Assembly: GCF_009811655.1 (NCBI RefSeq)
Contig: NZ_BGJX01000005.1
Location: forward strand, 119,836-183,835
Source of the DNA: Methylosinus sp. Ce-a6
Lineage (GTDB): Bacteria > Pseudomonadota > Alphaproteobacteria > Rhizobiales > Beijerinckiaceae
Length of the DNA: 64,000 bases
Direction of reading: 5' to 3'
Shown here piece after piece: positions 5,674-14,507 of the stretch. Both the position numbers and the translations under genes were made by a program. Below the pieces are notes generated by a model. That model did no database searches and was not told where the DNA came from. It saw only the letters and a program-made list of their open reading frames with translations. Positions within the stretch are counted from its first letter, which is position 1, and each line of letters begins with the position of its first letter.

Positions 5674-7554
5674 CTACTGCGCCGCCCCCTGAAGGTTTCT
5701 CAACAAGTTCGCACTCATCCGAGACCCGGCGAGCGCGAGATGACGGGACGCCTCTTGCGCGTCAAAAGCGCCAGTGACATTGAGCGTCTGGGGCGCATTG
5801 ATGGTCAAGGCCCGGCTGTTGTCATTCGAGACGTTCGGCGTCGCGCCGGGTGGTGGCGTCGGCGGCAGATAGGAGCCGTTCGGCGAGATGCCGGTCCCGG
5901 GAAGCCAGGGCGCCGGGATGACGTTCGAACCGGGCGCGCTGCTCGGCCTGCCGCCGCCGCGAAGAGCCTCCAGGGCGCGCCGGCGCTGCTCGGGATGCGC
6001 TTTGAAGCCTTCCCATGCGGATAGGCCTTGCGTCCGAAGTATCCACAGCGCTATGCGGCGCTGAACCTCCGGCGAGAAGGTGTCGCTCCCCTTCAAGCCG
6101 AGCGCCTTCATCGCCGCGCGTAGCGTGCTGCCCACGATCTGGAAAGCGCCGAGCGCCGAGGAATTCGTTCGCTGCCCGATCGCCGTATTCTTGCGAATGT
6201 GATTACCCCAGGCGAGCGCCTCGTCGAGCGTCATCGATGTGAGCGGCTTCGGCGACTTCAGATAGCCGAGGGAGGCGTTGTAGGGGTCGCCATATTTCCC
6301 CGTGCCCTCGGCCGCAATCACCGCATCGAAGAACGCATCGGCGCCGCGCAAGCGATTGAAGACGCCCTTCGCGGAATTGTCGGGCGCTCCTTCTCCCCCG
6401 AGCCATTTCGGCCGTCGCCGCCACGCGCGCTTTCCCCATTCGAGCAAATTCTTCGGCTCGTCGGTCGTCAGGCCATGGTCTCCCATATGACCGCGCTTGA
6501 AATCCTCGAGCGTCGCGCCCCTATTGGCCGCTGCGATTCCGCCAACGCCGAGCAGGGCGAGCGCCCAGGGCGCGCTCAATAGCGCCGTAAGGGCCGCAAA
6601 CGCCGCGCTCGTGGTCAGCGCCACCATGCGCGCCAGCAAGAGCGGAAGGCTCGTCACCGCGAGTGCCGTCACGACGGCGGCGAGTTTGGCGAAGGCGTTT
6701 TCGACTCCGGTGATCTTCGACAACCATTTGTCGGAACTGTCCGCCCACTCGGCTAAGCGAAGAACGATCTCGCCGAGCCACTTCGCGGCCTTTATGAGCC
6801 ATTCCGCGAGGCTCGCCAGCGCATCGGCGAGCTTCGGCCCGTTCGCGTCCAGCCATCGGCCGAAGTCGCGCAACACGCCGTCGGCGCCGAAGAGGCGATC
6901 GAGGATGCGCGCCTTCATCGCCTCGAGGCGCAGTCCTATCGCATTGAAGACACGTTCGAATTCGCGCCCGCGCTCGCTTGTCGCTTTGAGGTCGACGCCG
7001 AATTTCGAATAGACGCCCTCGGCCTCTCGCAATCTCGTCGCGAATTCGCCGGAGATCAAGGCCCTTGTGAAATCCTCCGACAGGCCGAGTTCGGCGCCGA
7101 ACATCAAGCGGCGCGCTTCCGGCATGGCGCGCAGCGCATTGCCCAGGTCGACGAAGTTCCGCGCCGTGAGCTGTCCATTTTGCAAATGAACGCCGAAATT
7201 CTTCAGCCATGCGCCATAGCCGGGATTCTGACGCATCTTGCGGGTCAGCGCGTCGACCGAGGCTGTCGCATCATCGACCGACGAGCCGAGCTGTGTCGCA
7301 GCATACTGAAGCTCTTTGAGCGTCTTCGTCGCGACGCCCGTCTTCTCAGCTGCATATGCGAGCTTTTCGAATCCTCTCGCGGCATGCTCCACACCCACGA
7401 GAATAGTCGCCGCAGCGGCTTCCACGGCCGCGCCGAGCGCTACGGCTTTCTTCGTGGCCGATTCGAGCGCGTCGCTGAATCTGCGGTAGCTGCTCTCGTC
7501 GACCTTGAAGCCAATTTTCGTCAAGAACTCGGATATTGTCTCTTGCTGACTCAC
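5674..7554 (-). CDS. Phage tape measure protein with lysozyme-like domain
   Basis: The protein has 626 residues. The N-terminal third is helical with the usual tape measure start (FLTKIGFKVDESSYRRF) and KTGVATKTLKELQYAATQLG. Residues 289-345 are strongly hydrophobic. Residues about 405-532 form a lysozyme-like domain: candidate catalytic Glu416 in AAEGTGKYGDPYN, and SALGAFQIVGSTL as in phage tail muramidases. The C-terminus is a Pro/Asn-rich linker and a short helix. It sets tail length and may open peptidoglycan during DNA entry. The start overlaps the upstream gene's stop (ATGA). It is short for a long-tailed siphophage. Confidence 0.85.
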   Translation of the reverse strand: MSQQETISEFLTKIGFKVDESSYRRFSDALESATKKAVALGAAVEAAAATILVGVEHAARGFEKLAYAAEKTGVATKTLKELQYAATQLGSSVDDATASVDALTRKMRQNPGYGAWLKNFGVHLQNGQLTARNFVDLGNALRAMPEARRLMFGAELGLSEDFTRALISGEFATRLREAEGVYSKFGVDLKATSERGREFERVFNAIGLRLEAMKARILDRLFGADGVLRDFGRWLDANGPKLADALASLAEWLIKAAKWLGEIVLRLAEWADSSDKWLSKITGVENAFAKLAAVVTALAVTSLPLLLARMVALTTSAAFAALTALLSAPWALALLGVGGIAAANRGATLEDFKRGHMGDHGLTTDEPKNLLEWGKRAWRRRPKWLGGEGAPDNSAKGVFNRLRGADAFFDAVIAAEGTGKYGDPYNASLGYLKSPKPLTSMTLDEALAWGNHIRKNTAIGQRTNSSALGAFQIVGSTLRAAMKALGLKGSDTFSPEVQRRIALWILRTQGLSAWEGFKAHPEQRRRALEALRGGGRPSSAPGSNVIPAPWLPGTGISPNGSYLPPTPPPGATPNVSNDNSRALTINAPQTLNVTGAFDAQEASRHLALAGSRMSANLLRNLQGAAQ

Positions 7555-7895
7555 GCGTTCGGCGCTCCTTCGAATTCCAGCATTTCCTCAGCGACAGTTG
7601 CGCCGAGAAACATCGCCACCAGCGCCATTTGCCGCCTCATGTCGCAGTCTATCGGCTTCCAATCGACGCCATCACGCCACCAGATGCGTTTCGCGAGCCG
7701 GCCGATCGTCACGAATTCTCCGGCCGTGATGTCGCAGATTGCCGAATGCAGCTCGTCGGCCGCGTCGCCGCCTTCTTCCATTGTCGCGCTCGCCTCGAGC
7801 CATCGCCCGAGTTTGCGCAGCAATTGTGCATTCTCGACGCCCGAAATATCGGCCTGATAGGTGGAGCCGTCGAAAACGAATTGTCGCATCGCCAT
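7551..7895 (-). CDS. Possible tail assembly chaperone
   Basis: A 114-residue acidic protein directly upstream of and overlapping the tape measure gene, the usual place of the tail assembly chaperone. The start ATG at 7895 has GAGAGG seven bases upstream. Sequence begins MAMRQFVFDGSTYQADI and includes a WWRDGVDWKPID segment. I infer the role from position and size; no motif proves it. Confidence 0.5.
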   Translation of the reverse strand: MAMRQFVFDGSTYQADISGVENAQLLRKLGRWLEASATMEEGGDAADELHSAICDITAGEFVTIGRLAKRIWWRDGVDWKPIDCDMRRQMALVAMFLGATVAEEMLEFEGAPNA

Positions 7896-8069
7896 CGTCG
7901 AACCTCTCGATAAATCCCCGCCGCGGCGACTTCCGCAGCGCCGCGGCGAGGAATGACGAAGCACTGGTGGGCAGCCCCTCGTCGTCGTGGGAATGGAGAT
8001 TCCCGCTTCCGATGTTTTGCGCCACCTTCGGCTGGGCGTCCGCTCGTAAAACCGAAAACCGGGCGGAAA

Positions 8070-8852
8070 TCACAAACGCGCGTCGTCCTCGTGCAGCATC
8101 GCCGCGCTGATAGGCGCGGGCCGGCTCGGATGCGTCGCGCCAGCGTCGTGTTGCAGCTCGCGGAAATGCTGCGTCCACGAGAATATCTGCGCATCGTGCG
8201 CGCCCGGCCGCTCCCGCATGTAGCTCGACCCGGCGATGTTCTCGCCCGTCGCCCCAAGGACGCGAGCCGAGACCTGCGGCCGCGTCACAGTCGACGAATA
8301 AGCGCCGCGCGCGCGCGTCGCGTCGGGATTCGGTATAACCAGCGGCACATTCGCAATCGCGTGGAGGTCGCGTTGCAGCGACCGGGCGCGCGCGATCGTC
8401 GTCTCGAATTCCTCGGCCATCGCCTCGGCTTCATCGGCGATGATCGCCGCGGCATTCTGTTGCACTGTGTAGGCCATGCGCTTCATCGTCGCGTCCCAAT
8501 TCGCGGCGTCGCCGGCGAACGAAGCGACGACGCCCTGGAGCGCCTTCACCTTCTCGGCGAGAGCGTCACGCTCGGCCTTGCGCGTTGCCAGCTCCGGCGG
8601 GATTTCGCCGAGGTCGGGGAGATCGTAGCCGGCGGCAATCGCGTATTTCATCGCGCCCGCGCGCGCCTCGGCGATCTCGGAGTCGATGCTCGCATAGCCG
8701 GCGAGATGTTCGGCCGCCTCCGCGAGATGCTGCCGCGCCGCAGTGAGCGCCGACAGCGCATCCGCCTTGTTGCGTTCGGCTTCGTCACGCTCATGAATAG
8801 CGACCCGCAGCTCTTCGCGACGGATGCTGACTTCGGTTTTTGTCGTCTCCAT
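8070..8852 (-). CDS. Hypothetical coiled-coil protein, virion region
   Basis: The protein has 260 residues. Residues 1-60 and 85-160 are charged alanine-rich helices, probably coiled coil, separated by a GYDLPDLGEIPPELATRK linker; the C-terminal 80 residues are less regular. AAGGAGAA precedes the ATG. It lies between the terminase group and the tail genes where portal and capsid genes would normally be, but it is too small and unlike either. A structural or scaffold role is possible but unproven. Confidence 0.6.
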   Translation of the reverse strand: METTKTEVSIRREELRVAIHERDEAERNKADALSALTAARQHLAEAAEHLAGYASIDSEIAEARAGAMKYAIAAGYDLPDLGEIPPELATRKAERDALAEKVKALQGVVASFAGDAANWDATMKRMAYTVQQNAAAIIADEAEAMAEEFETTIARARSLQRDLHAIANVPLVIPNPDATRARGAYSSTVTRPQVSARVLGATGENIAGSSYMRERPGAHDAQIFSWTQHFRELQHDAGATHPSRPAPISAAMLHEDDARL

Positions 8853-8868
8853 CTGGTGTTCTCCTTGT

Positions 8869-9144
8869 TCACCGCGGAAATGAGATTGACGAGAGGCCGG
8901 GCGGAACCGGCGCAGCGGGGTTGTAGGCGATTACCGTCGCGTGCTTGAGCAGATACCAATGAGCCGCGACCGCGTCGGGAACGTTCCATGTGCCGGCCGG
9001 GAAGGCGATAGTGTGAATCGGCCCGACCACATTGTCGTAACCTCCGCCCTCGACCGCCGCGCGCGACGTATCGAGGCCGGCAAAGTCGCCGTCGTCGCGA
9101 AGGTTCAAGGTGAACGGCGCCGCGACGCTTATTGTCGTCGTCAT
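8869..9144 (-). CDS. Small phage protein, STY1053-like
   Basis: A 91-residue protein. The pattern GTWNVPDAVAAHWYLLKHA resembles the VPDxVAxHWYVKxH motif of STY1053-family phage-associated proteins found near head genes. Function is unknown even in that family. Its ATG overlaps the stop of the 76-aa gene upstream (ATGA). Confidence 0.6.
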   Translation of the reverse strand: MTTTISVAAPFTLNLRDDGDFAGLDTSRAAVEGGGYDNVVGPIHTIAFPAGTWNVPDAVAAHWYLLKHATVIAYNPAAPVPPGLSSISFPR

Positions 9145-9371
9145 TTGCGCCCCCGCAACGCCTCATTCCGCGCCTGAATGCGCTCGATGCGCTCGCGCTG
9201 CTCGTGGCCGAACGCCTTGCCATCGAAGGAGGGCTTGCTCGCCGTCCTCGCCGCCGGCCTCTTCGGCAGAACATCGCGCGTCGGGCGAACATCGATGATG
9301 ATCTTCGTCGTCGTCGGCTTCGTCTTCGCACGAGGGCGAGGTTCTATCATCGCGTCATTCGTATAGGCCAT
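9141..9371 (-). CDS. Hypothetical protein (76 aa) after terminase
   Basis: A basic, lysine/arginine-rich small protein ending in QRERIERIQARNEALRGRK. It has a strong GAGGAGAA ribosome site, begins 12 bases after the terminase stop, and overlaps the following gene. No family is recognised. Confidence 0.6.
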   Translation of the reverse strand: MAYTNDAMIEPRPRAKTKPTTTKIIIDVRPTRDVLPKRPAARTASKPSFDGKAFGHEQRERIERIQARNEALRGRK

Positions 9372-9383
9372 GTTCGGTTCTCC

Positions 9384-10823
9384 TCAGGAGTAGGCTTTGA
9401 TCCATTGGTCGAGATTGAAGTTGTTACCGTTCACGTTCGCGGCGATGATGATCGCGCCGCAGACCGCGTTCGCGACGTCGTCATGCGAGCCGGGCGGATG
9501 GTCGATACTGTCACGCCCGCCGCGCGCCGTCCGGCGTTCGAGCGAAGTCAACTGCGCAGCGAGCTTCGGATGGTCGAGCAGTTCGACGCGCCGTGAATTG
9601 AAAAGGGACAACGCCGATTTGTAGATGTCGCTCTTCGGCTTTTCGGCGGCCTCATACGTCACACCATGCGCGCGGAACCGCTCGGCGGGCCACTCGCCGC
9701 CATAGCGGTCGCCTGTCACCTTCGTCAGGCCGTAGGAGAGCAGCACGCCCGCGAACTCCTTCACCACTTCGTCGGGGCTGAAAGGCGGGCGGATCGCGCG
9801 GACGCAGTCCAGGACGGCCGTCTCGCCCTCGGCGTGCGCTATGGCGAGCGTCATGTCGTCGGCGCTGCCGCCCGATGGATCGCAGAAAGCGACGTATTCA
9901 GGCCGGTGCCGCGTCTCGTCGTAGCCGATCGGCGGGAGTTCGAACCGATCCGGCACAATGGCCGCCTCGACGATCTCGTGAGACAAGAACGCCTCGACGT
10001 CGGAGCGGAACTCGCCGCCATACTCCGCCGAAGCGGCGGCAGGGTCGCGCTCATAGGCGCGGGCGACCGTGCGCTCGGGAAGCGAGGGATTCATCGCGCG
10101 CGACGCGGCCTTGGCGATGATGACGAGAGGATCGCCGGCCGGGCCGTAGTCGCGCTTCCAGGCGCGATAGAGTTCGCCTCGGCGGGCGTAGGGGCTGCTG
10201 ATTGCGATCAACGGGCCGCCCGTCGTCGCGAGACCAGGACGCGCGGCGTCGAGGATTTCGCGGTCCGGGTTGGCGCTGTTCTCAGAGCGCCAGAATGCGA
10301 CCTCGTCGGCGATGATCGCCGCAAATGTGCCGCTGCGGATCGTGCGGAAGTTCGCCGGCCGGCATTCGATATCGACGCGCGTGGAAAGCGAGATCGTGTC
10401 TGCGGTCACATTGGTGACGAGTTCGTGAAAGGCTGCGACGTTGTCGAAAATGCCGTCCAAATACTGTTTGCACTTCGTCGCTTGCCAGACGCTCGCCGAC
10501 ATGATCGGCAGCGACGCCCTCTCGCCGGGCGCCAGCACATCGCTGTAGTCGACGAGGGCCGCGAGATAGGCGGCCAGCACGGCCACAGCGCGCGTTTTCC
10601 CGCCGCGACGCCCGATGATACACCAAAGCTCGTCGACGCGCTCCCCAGGCTCGGCAGGGCGGCCCGTGAGGCTTTCGAAGGTGACGCGCTCGTCGGCCGT
10701 CAGTTCCTCGCCCATGGCGGCAATGAGCAGCACGCGCCAGGCAGCCCACGACTCGCCGGACAGGACCGAGCCGAAGATGTTCGGGTCCTCGATGGCGCGG
10801 CGCATGCTGACGAGGGGCTTCAC
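9384..10823 (-). CDS. Phage terminase large subunit
   Basis: The protein has 479 residues and a GTG start that overlaps the upstream stop (GTGA). The ATPase domain has Walker A GRRGGKT (71-77) and Walker B AAIIADE (168-174). The RNase H-like nuclease domain has candidate acidic residues Asp315 (FCDPSGG), Asp372 (TGDRYGG) and Asp449 (SHDDVANA). Both engines look intact, so the enzyme could cut and pump DNA. No portal gene follows, so packaging would need a portal and prohead supplied by another phage. Confidence 0.93.
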   Translation of the reverse strand: MKPLVSMRRAIEDPNIFGSVLSGESWAAWRVLLIAAMGEELTADERVTFESLTGRPAEPGERVDELWCIIGRRGGKTRAVAVLAAYLAALVDYSDVLAPGERASLPIMSASVWQATKCKQYLDGIFDNVAAFHELVTNVTADTISLSTRVDIECRPANFRTIRSGTFAAIIADEVAFWRSENSANPDREILDAARPGLATTGGPLIAISSPYARRGELYRAWKRDYGPAGDPLVIIAKAASRAMNPSLPERTVARAYERDPAAASAEYGGEFRSDVEAFLSHEIVEAAIVPDRFELPPIGYDETRHRPEYVAFCDPSGGSADDMTLAIAHAEGETAVLDCVRAIRPPFSPDEVVKEFAGVLLSYGLTKVTGDRYGGEWPAERFRAHGVTYEAAEKPKSDIYKSALSLFNSRRVELLDHPKLAAQLTSLERRTARGGRDSIDHPPGSHDDVANAVCGAIIIAANVNGNNFNLDQWIKAYS

Positions 10824-11254
10824 TTCGCGGCGTTCCCGTTGTGGCTGGCGATGATCTTCTCGAGGAGGCTCGGCTCCTTCTTCGGCCGGCGGCGGGCGCG
10901 AAGGGCGGACAGCGTTCGGCTGAGGCCGTTGGCGACGCGCGTGAGGTCGTCGTGGTTGACCTGCTCGCCCTTCACGATGGCGGCCTGTAGGCGCTCGCTC
11001 TGCATGGTGAGGCCGGCGGCCGTGCGGACGAGGGCGATGGTCTCCTCGGGGAGATCGTCGATATTGCCGAGCGGGGAGGCGAGGGCGACTACGAGGTCAC
11101 GAAAGCGGCGCGCCTCGGCCGAGCGGCCGTCGAGGCCCGGCAAAGCGGCGATGCAATTGGCCGCCCGCGAGCGATTGGTTTTCGACGGCACGATGAGGCG
11201 CATGCGGCCGGAAGGAGAGGGCGGCGCGGCAGAGCGGGCGGCGGGCGATCTCAC
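10820..11254 (-). CDS. Small-terminase-like or DNA-binding hypothetical protein
   Basis: A 144-residue protein. I chose the GTG at 11254, which has GGGGAG eight bases upstream; an ATG at 11203 is the alternative. The basic N-terminus is followed by a helical region (AEARRFRDLVVALASPLGNI) and a charged C-terminus (LRARRRPKKEPSLLEKI). Position directly upstream of, and overlapping, the large terminase suggests the small subunit that recognises DNA for packaging, but I see no sure family motif. Confidence 0.5.
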   Translation of the reverse strand: MRSPAARSAAPPSPSGRMRLIVPSKTNRSRAANCIAALPGLDGRSAEARRFRDLVVALASPLGNIDDLPEETIALVRTAAGLTMQSERLQAAIVKGEQVNHDDLTRVANGLSRTLSALRARRRPKKEPSLLEKIIASHNGNAAK

Positions 11255-11567
11255 TCGATTTTCTCCCCGATTGTTACCCGCAAGAGAATAGCGCGAAATG
11301 TTCGCGCTTACTACATTGACATAACAAGACATTTTAAGACAGAGCGCCTGTTGTAAGAACAGGTGTCGATGTTTCCTCGCCGCGAGTCGGCGCATGTTCT
11401 CGCGCCGCCGATCGTGGCGCGCTCGTCGAAATCGATGGGTTGCGGCTGTCTCGGGCCGCTCTTTTCACCCCTTAAATCTGTCGGGTGACGCTTGTGACGG
11501 GAAACTGGTATTAGGGCGTATGCGCGCGCGCGTGTAACGGGGATAATGCAATTTGGCGTCACAAGCG
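11255..11567. other. Non-coding gap with candidate replication origin
   Basis: These 313 bases lie between the helicase and the small-terminase-like gene. No convincing gene is present; an 86-codon frame starting at the helicase stop has no recognisable product. It holds one arm of a 16-bp inverted repeat (see 11484-11572) and an alternating CG tract near 11522. Confidence 0.55.
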
Positions 11568-11572
11568 TCACC
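11484..11572. repeat. 16-bp inverted repeat, candidate origin
   Basis: GGTGACGCTTGTGACG at 11484-11499 is matched by its exact complement at 11557-11572, with 57 bases between; the right arm covers the helicase stop codon. Each arm holds two TGACG repeats. P4-type primase-helicases bind GGTGAAC-type iterons, so this may be the element's origin. A role in transcription is the other possibility. Confidence 0.5.
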
Positions 11573-12932
11573 AGCTCCCCCCACTGTCCGATTGCAGGAG
11601 GCGCAGGCCATAGAAGCCTCGGCCATATTTGCGGCGTTCAAAGGCGAATCCGCGGGCTTCGAGCACTTGAGAGAACCGGCGAGCAGTTCCGACTATTTCC
11701 CCCGATTTTTCGGCCCATGCACTCCAACTCGCGAACAGAACGCTCGATTGCTCCCACGCTTTGGGGTCGCGGTCGCATTTGTCGTCGATCCATGCGGCTA
11801 TAGCGTCCTCGGCCTCGAGGTATGCCGCCGTGGCGTCGAGGACGGCTTGGGGCGGGCGCAGGCCGTCGCGCTGCCATTCGAGACAGCCGTCGACGAGCCA
11901 TTGCAGGATACCGGGCCACTCGGCTTTGAGTTTATCGGCGAGTTCCGGGTCCGCCTTGTCGGCGGGGATCGTGACTGCGAACGGGATCAGGTGGAAGCGG
12001 CGGCGGATGGCCTCGTCGACAGAGCGCAGGGACGGTTTGTGATTGCCCGCGATGACGAGCTTGAACTGAGGCCGATATTCAAAGAAGTCCTGTCGCATGA
12101 AGCGCGCGGAGACAGTGTCGCCGCCCGTGAGGGACTTGATCCGGCTTTCCGCCCAGCGGCGCCCTTCTTCCGTCTCGACGGCGGTGACGAGGCGTGCGCC
12201 ACGTAGGCCGGCGAGGTCGGTCGGATGGCGATCGGAATTGCTCGCCGTGAAAGTCTCGATTCCTGCGGTCTTGTGATAGGCGCCGAGAATGTCCGCGACG
12301 GTCTTGAGCAGCACGCTCTTGCCGTTGCGGCCTGTGCCGTAGCCGAAGAAGAGCGCGTGCTCGCGCGTGTCGCCCGTGAGCCCATAGCCGAAGACGCGGC
12401 GGATGTAGGCCACAAGCTCCGCGTCGCCCGCCGATATCTCGTCGAGGAATGACAGAAACCTCGGACAACTGCCGCCCGGCGCAACTGAGGTGATCTTCGT
12501 CAGATAGTCGTCGGGCCGAGCGTGGCGACGCGCTCCCGTGCGCAGGTCTATGACGCCCTCGGGAGTATTGAGCAACCAAGGGTCCGCGTCCCATTGGTCG
12601 ATTGTCGCGGCGAGCCGGCGATCGGCTTTCGCCAATCGCTCGATTGCCGCAACCGTTTTCGCGCTGGCGATTACGTTGGCGATCTTCGACTTGTTACACT
12701 CCGCCGCCGCTTCGCGACACACAGCGCGGGCGAGGTCGAAGGCGTGAAGCGTCTCGTCGAATTGCCAGTGCGTTCCGGTCCAGGACAACCATTTTCCCCA
12801 GGCGGCGACATAGCGCAAATCGCCAGCATGCAGTTCGGCGAAGCGCAGCGCGAGCGCTTCGTCGGAGAAAGCCGGCGGCCGAGGGTCGAAAATCTCGACA
12901 TTGTCGTCGATCTTGCGCGCGTGCTCATTCAT
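11568..12932 (-). CDS. P4-type DNA primase/helicase
   Basis: The protein has 454 residues. It is a superfamily 3 helicase of the phage/plasmid primase P4 group. A D5_N-like region (about 85-185, DPWLLNTPEGVIDLRTG) precedes the ATPase with Walker A GTGRNGKS (199-206). FKLVIAGNHKPSL carries the sensor Asn, and RRRFHLIPF follows as the arginine motif. It unwinds DNA for element replication. It overlaps the TOPRIM primase gene by 4 bases, so priming and unwinding are supplied by separate, translationally coupled proteins. Confidence 0.95.
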   Translation of the reverse strand: MNEHARKIDDNVEIFDPRPPAFSDEALALRFAELHAGDLRYVAAWGKWLSWTGTHWQFDETLHAFDLARAVCREAAAECNKSKIANVIASAKTVAAIERLAKADRRLAATIDQWDADPWLLNTPEGVIDLRTGARRHARPDDYLTKITSVAPGGSCPRFLSFLDEISAGDAELVAYIRRVFGYGLTGDTREHALFFGYGTGRNGKSVLLKTVADILGAYHKTAGIETFTASNSDRHPTDLAGLRGARLVTAVETEEGRRWAESRIKSLTGGDTVSARFMRQDFFEYRPQFKLVIAGNHKPSLRSVDEAIRRRFHLIPFAVTIPADKADPELADKLKAEWPGILQWLVDGCLEWQRDGLRPPQAVLDATAAYLEAEDAIAAWIDDKCDRDPKAWEQSSVLFASWSAWAEKSGEIVGTARRFSQVLEARGFAFERRKYGRGFYGLRLLQSDSGGSW

Positions 12933-13816
12933 GCGACGCGCTCCTTCTTCATGAGCGCGCCGAGCGCGTCATTCCAATCCTTGGACGGCGGTGCCGGATG
13001 ATGGACGATAACGCGGCGGTGATAGTGTGTTGCGACAACGCGCTCGACTGCGGCGCGGCCCGCGTCGTCATTGTCGGCGAAGACGTGCAGCTCCCGAACC
13101 GCGTCGGGGATGAAGACTTGATGCAGGCGCCCGGCGCCGAGCGCGCACCAGACGGGAACTCCGAAGAGCTGCATTGCGCTCAGGCCAGTTTCTATTCCCT
13201 CAGCGAGGCCGAGAACGTCGCCGGCCGCGCCGAGCCTCACGGCGGCGTCGCCCATGCGTCCGAACGTCCGGCGCGGCATGAAGACTTGCGCCTTCCGATC
13301 GCCGCGCGGATCAATCATTGTGACCTGAACGGCGATGATGCGCCGGTCGCCGGCTTGTAGGGCTGCGACAAGCGCGGGTAGATAGATGCGTCCCGCCATG
13401 TGCTCATAGGTGGGCAGGAAGCCGAGGGACGGCGGCGGATCGATCGTAATTCCGCGCGCCCGCAAGTAGCGATGGCCGAGCGAACCGAGCATCGGCTCCC
13501 GCCCGCGCCATAGAGCAAGAGCGCCCGAATCCGGTTCGATGCGTTCCGGCTTGGGCACGCGGCGACGCTCGGGCCGAGGCTCGTCGTCACGACGATCGTC
13601 GAGCAACCCACGACGACGCAACTCGTCGAGAACGTCCCGGCTATCACAGCCGGAGAAGCATTTGACGCGCAAGCCGCGCTCGCCGTCCGACAGAAGAAGC
13701 GAGGGGTTGCGGTCGCCGCGGCCCTTGCCGTGAGTCGACACGGGACAGCGGCACAGATAGCCGCCACCCGAATGAATGCCGTGTAGCTGTTTGGCGATAT
13801 CCTGTGCGAGGCTCAT
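12929..13816 (-). CDS. TOPRIM-domain DNA primase with CHC2-like zinc finger
   Basis: The protein has 295 residues. The N-terminus has a zinc-binding pattern (Cys22, Cys24, His29, Cys53, Cys57) as in phage primases. The TOPRIM core follows at about 205-275, with the acidic motif GLAEGIETGLSA and the DxD-type motif VFADNDDAG. It makes primers for the P4-type helicase encoded directly downstream. It overlaps both neighbours by 4 bases. Confidence 0.92.
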   Translation of the reverse strand: MSLAQDIAKQLHGIHSGGGYLCRCPVSTHGKGRGDRNPSLLLSDGERGLRVKCFSGCDSRDVLDELRRRGLLDDRRDDEPRPERRRVPKPERIEPDSGALALWRGREPMLGSLGHRYLRARGITIDPPPSLGFLPTYEHMAGRIYLPALVAALQAGDRRIIAVQVTMIDPRGDRKAQVFMPRRTFGRMGDAAVRLGAAGDVLGLAEGIETGLSAMQLFGVPVWCALGAGRLHQVFIPDAVRELHVFADNDDAGRAAVERVVATHYHRRVIVHHPAPPSKDWNDALGALMKKERVA

Positions 13817-14043
13817 GCTGCGGGAGCCTCCACCATGTAGAAGCTCGCGGGCGGGAGATCGCGCCCGCCGAGGGCAGCGACGATAGCCGGGTCGAGCCGC
13901 ACATACGCCTCGAGACGGTCGACGGGATCGGCGCCGTTGACGATCTCGCGTAGCAGTTCATAGACCGCACGCTCGCCGAGCGCATGCAGCCGGCGGGCGA
14001 GGTAGCGCATTCTGGCGTCGCTGATAGGAGCGTGTCGTATCAT
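13813..14043 (-). CDS. Hypothetical protein (76 aa) in replication operon
   Basis: A small protein starting MIRHAPISDARMRYLARRLH. Its ATG overlaps the RuvC-like stop and its stop overlaps the primase start, both as ATGA, which supports it as a real gene. It is mostly helical with a basic N-terminal helix. No family is recognised; a DNA-binding accessory is possible. Confidence 0.65.
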   Translation of the reverse strand: MIRHAPISDARMRYLARRLHALGERAVYELLREIVNGADPVDRLEAYVRLDPAIVAALGGRDLPPASFYMVEAPAA

Positions 14044-14507
14044 GCGGCGCCCCCATTCTTCTGTCCCCACAACGCCAGCAGCGCAGCCTCGGCGCGGTTG
14101 TGATCTTTCTTGCGGGAGAAGATCGCCGCATTGCTCGGCCAAGTCTCGATTGCCCGAGCGCGCGAGGTTTCGGCGCTCGAATCGAGCCCGAGCGCTTTTT
14201 TCCATTTGGACGCGGGAACGAGCCGGACAGGAACGGCAAGAGCGCCGAGAACGCCGAGGATCGTTCCGTAAGATTGACCGAACCGGAACATTCCCGCGGC
14301 GCCGTTGCCGGGCATAGCCGAGACCTGCTCGACGATCGCGAGTCGATACGGCCCATGCTCGCGGATGGCGTCGGCGAGGTTTGCAGCGTCGATACGGCGC
14401 TGCGTTCCTTCGCCGATAATCGGGAGGTCGGCCGCGCGGATTTCGCCGTCGCGACGGAGGATAGCGAATCCGCCAGAGAGGCCGGGGTCAAAAGCTATGA
14501 TGCTCAT
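14040..14507 (-). CDS. RuvC-like Holliday junction nuclease, phage type
   Basis: The protein has 155 residues. The first strand MSIIAFDPGLSGGFAIL carries the catalytic Asp7 of the RNase H fold; VEQVSAMPGNGAAGMFRFGQSYG matches the second acidic strand and the following loop of RuvC; DHNRAEAALLALW supplies the final acidic residue. RuvC-type phage enzymes resolve or trim branched DNA during replication and packaging. The start was chosen for its 4-base overlap with the upstream gene. Confidence 0.9.
   Translation of the reverse strand: MSIIAFDPGLSGGFAILRRDGEIRAADLPIIGEGTQRRIDAANLADAIREHGPYRLAIVEQVSAMPGNGAAGMFRFGQSYGTILGVLGALAVPVRLVPASKWKKALGLDSSAETSRARAIETWPSNAAIFSRKKDHNRAEAALLALWGQKNGGAA

Noticed and set aside
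7896..8069. A small gene between the coiled-coil protein and the tail chaperone-like gene
   Set aside because: The 174 bases contain only a short GGGAAT/ATTCCC hairpin (about 7989-8005) and no frame with a ribosome site.
11311..11571. 86-codon frame directly after the helicase
   Set aside because: Its GTG overlaps the helicase stop, but the product has no plausible fold and its start lies in the inverted repeat; composition is erratic.
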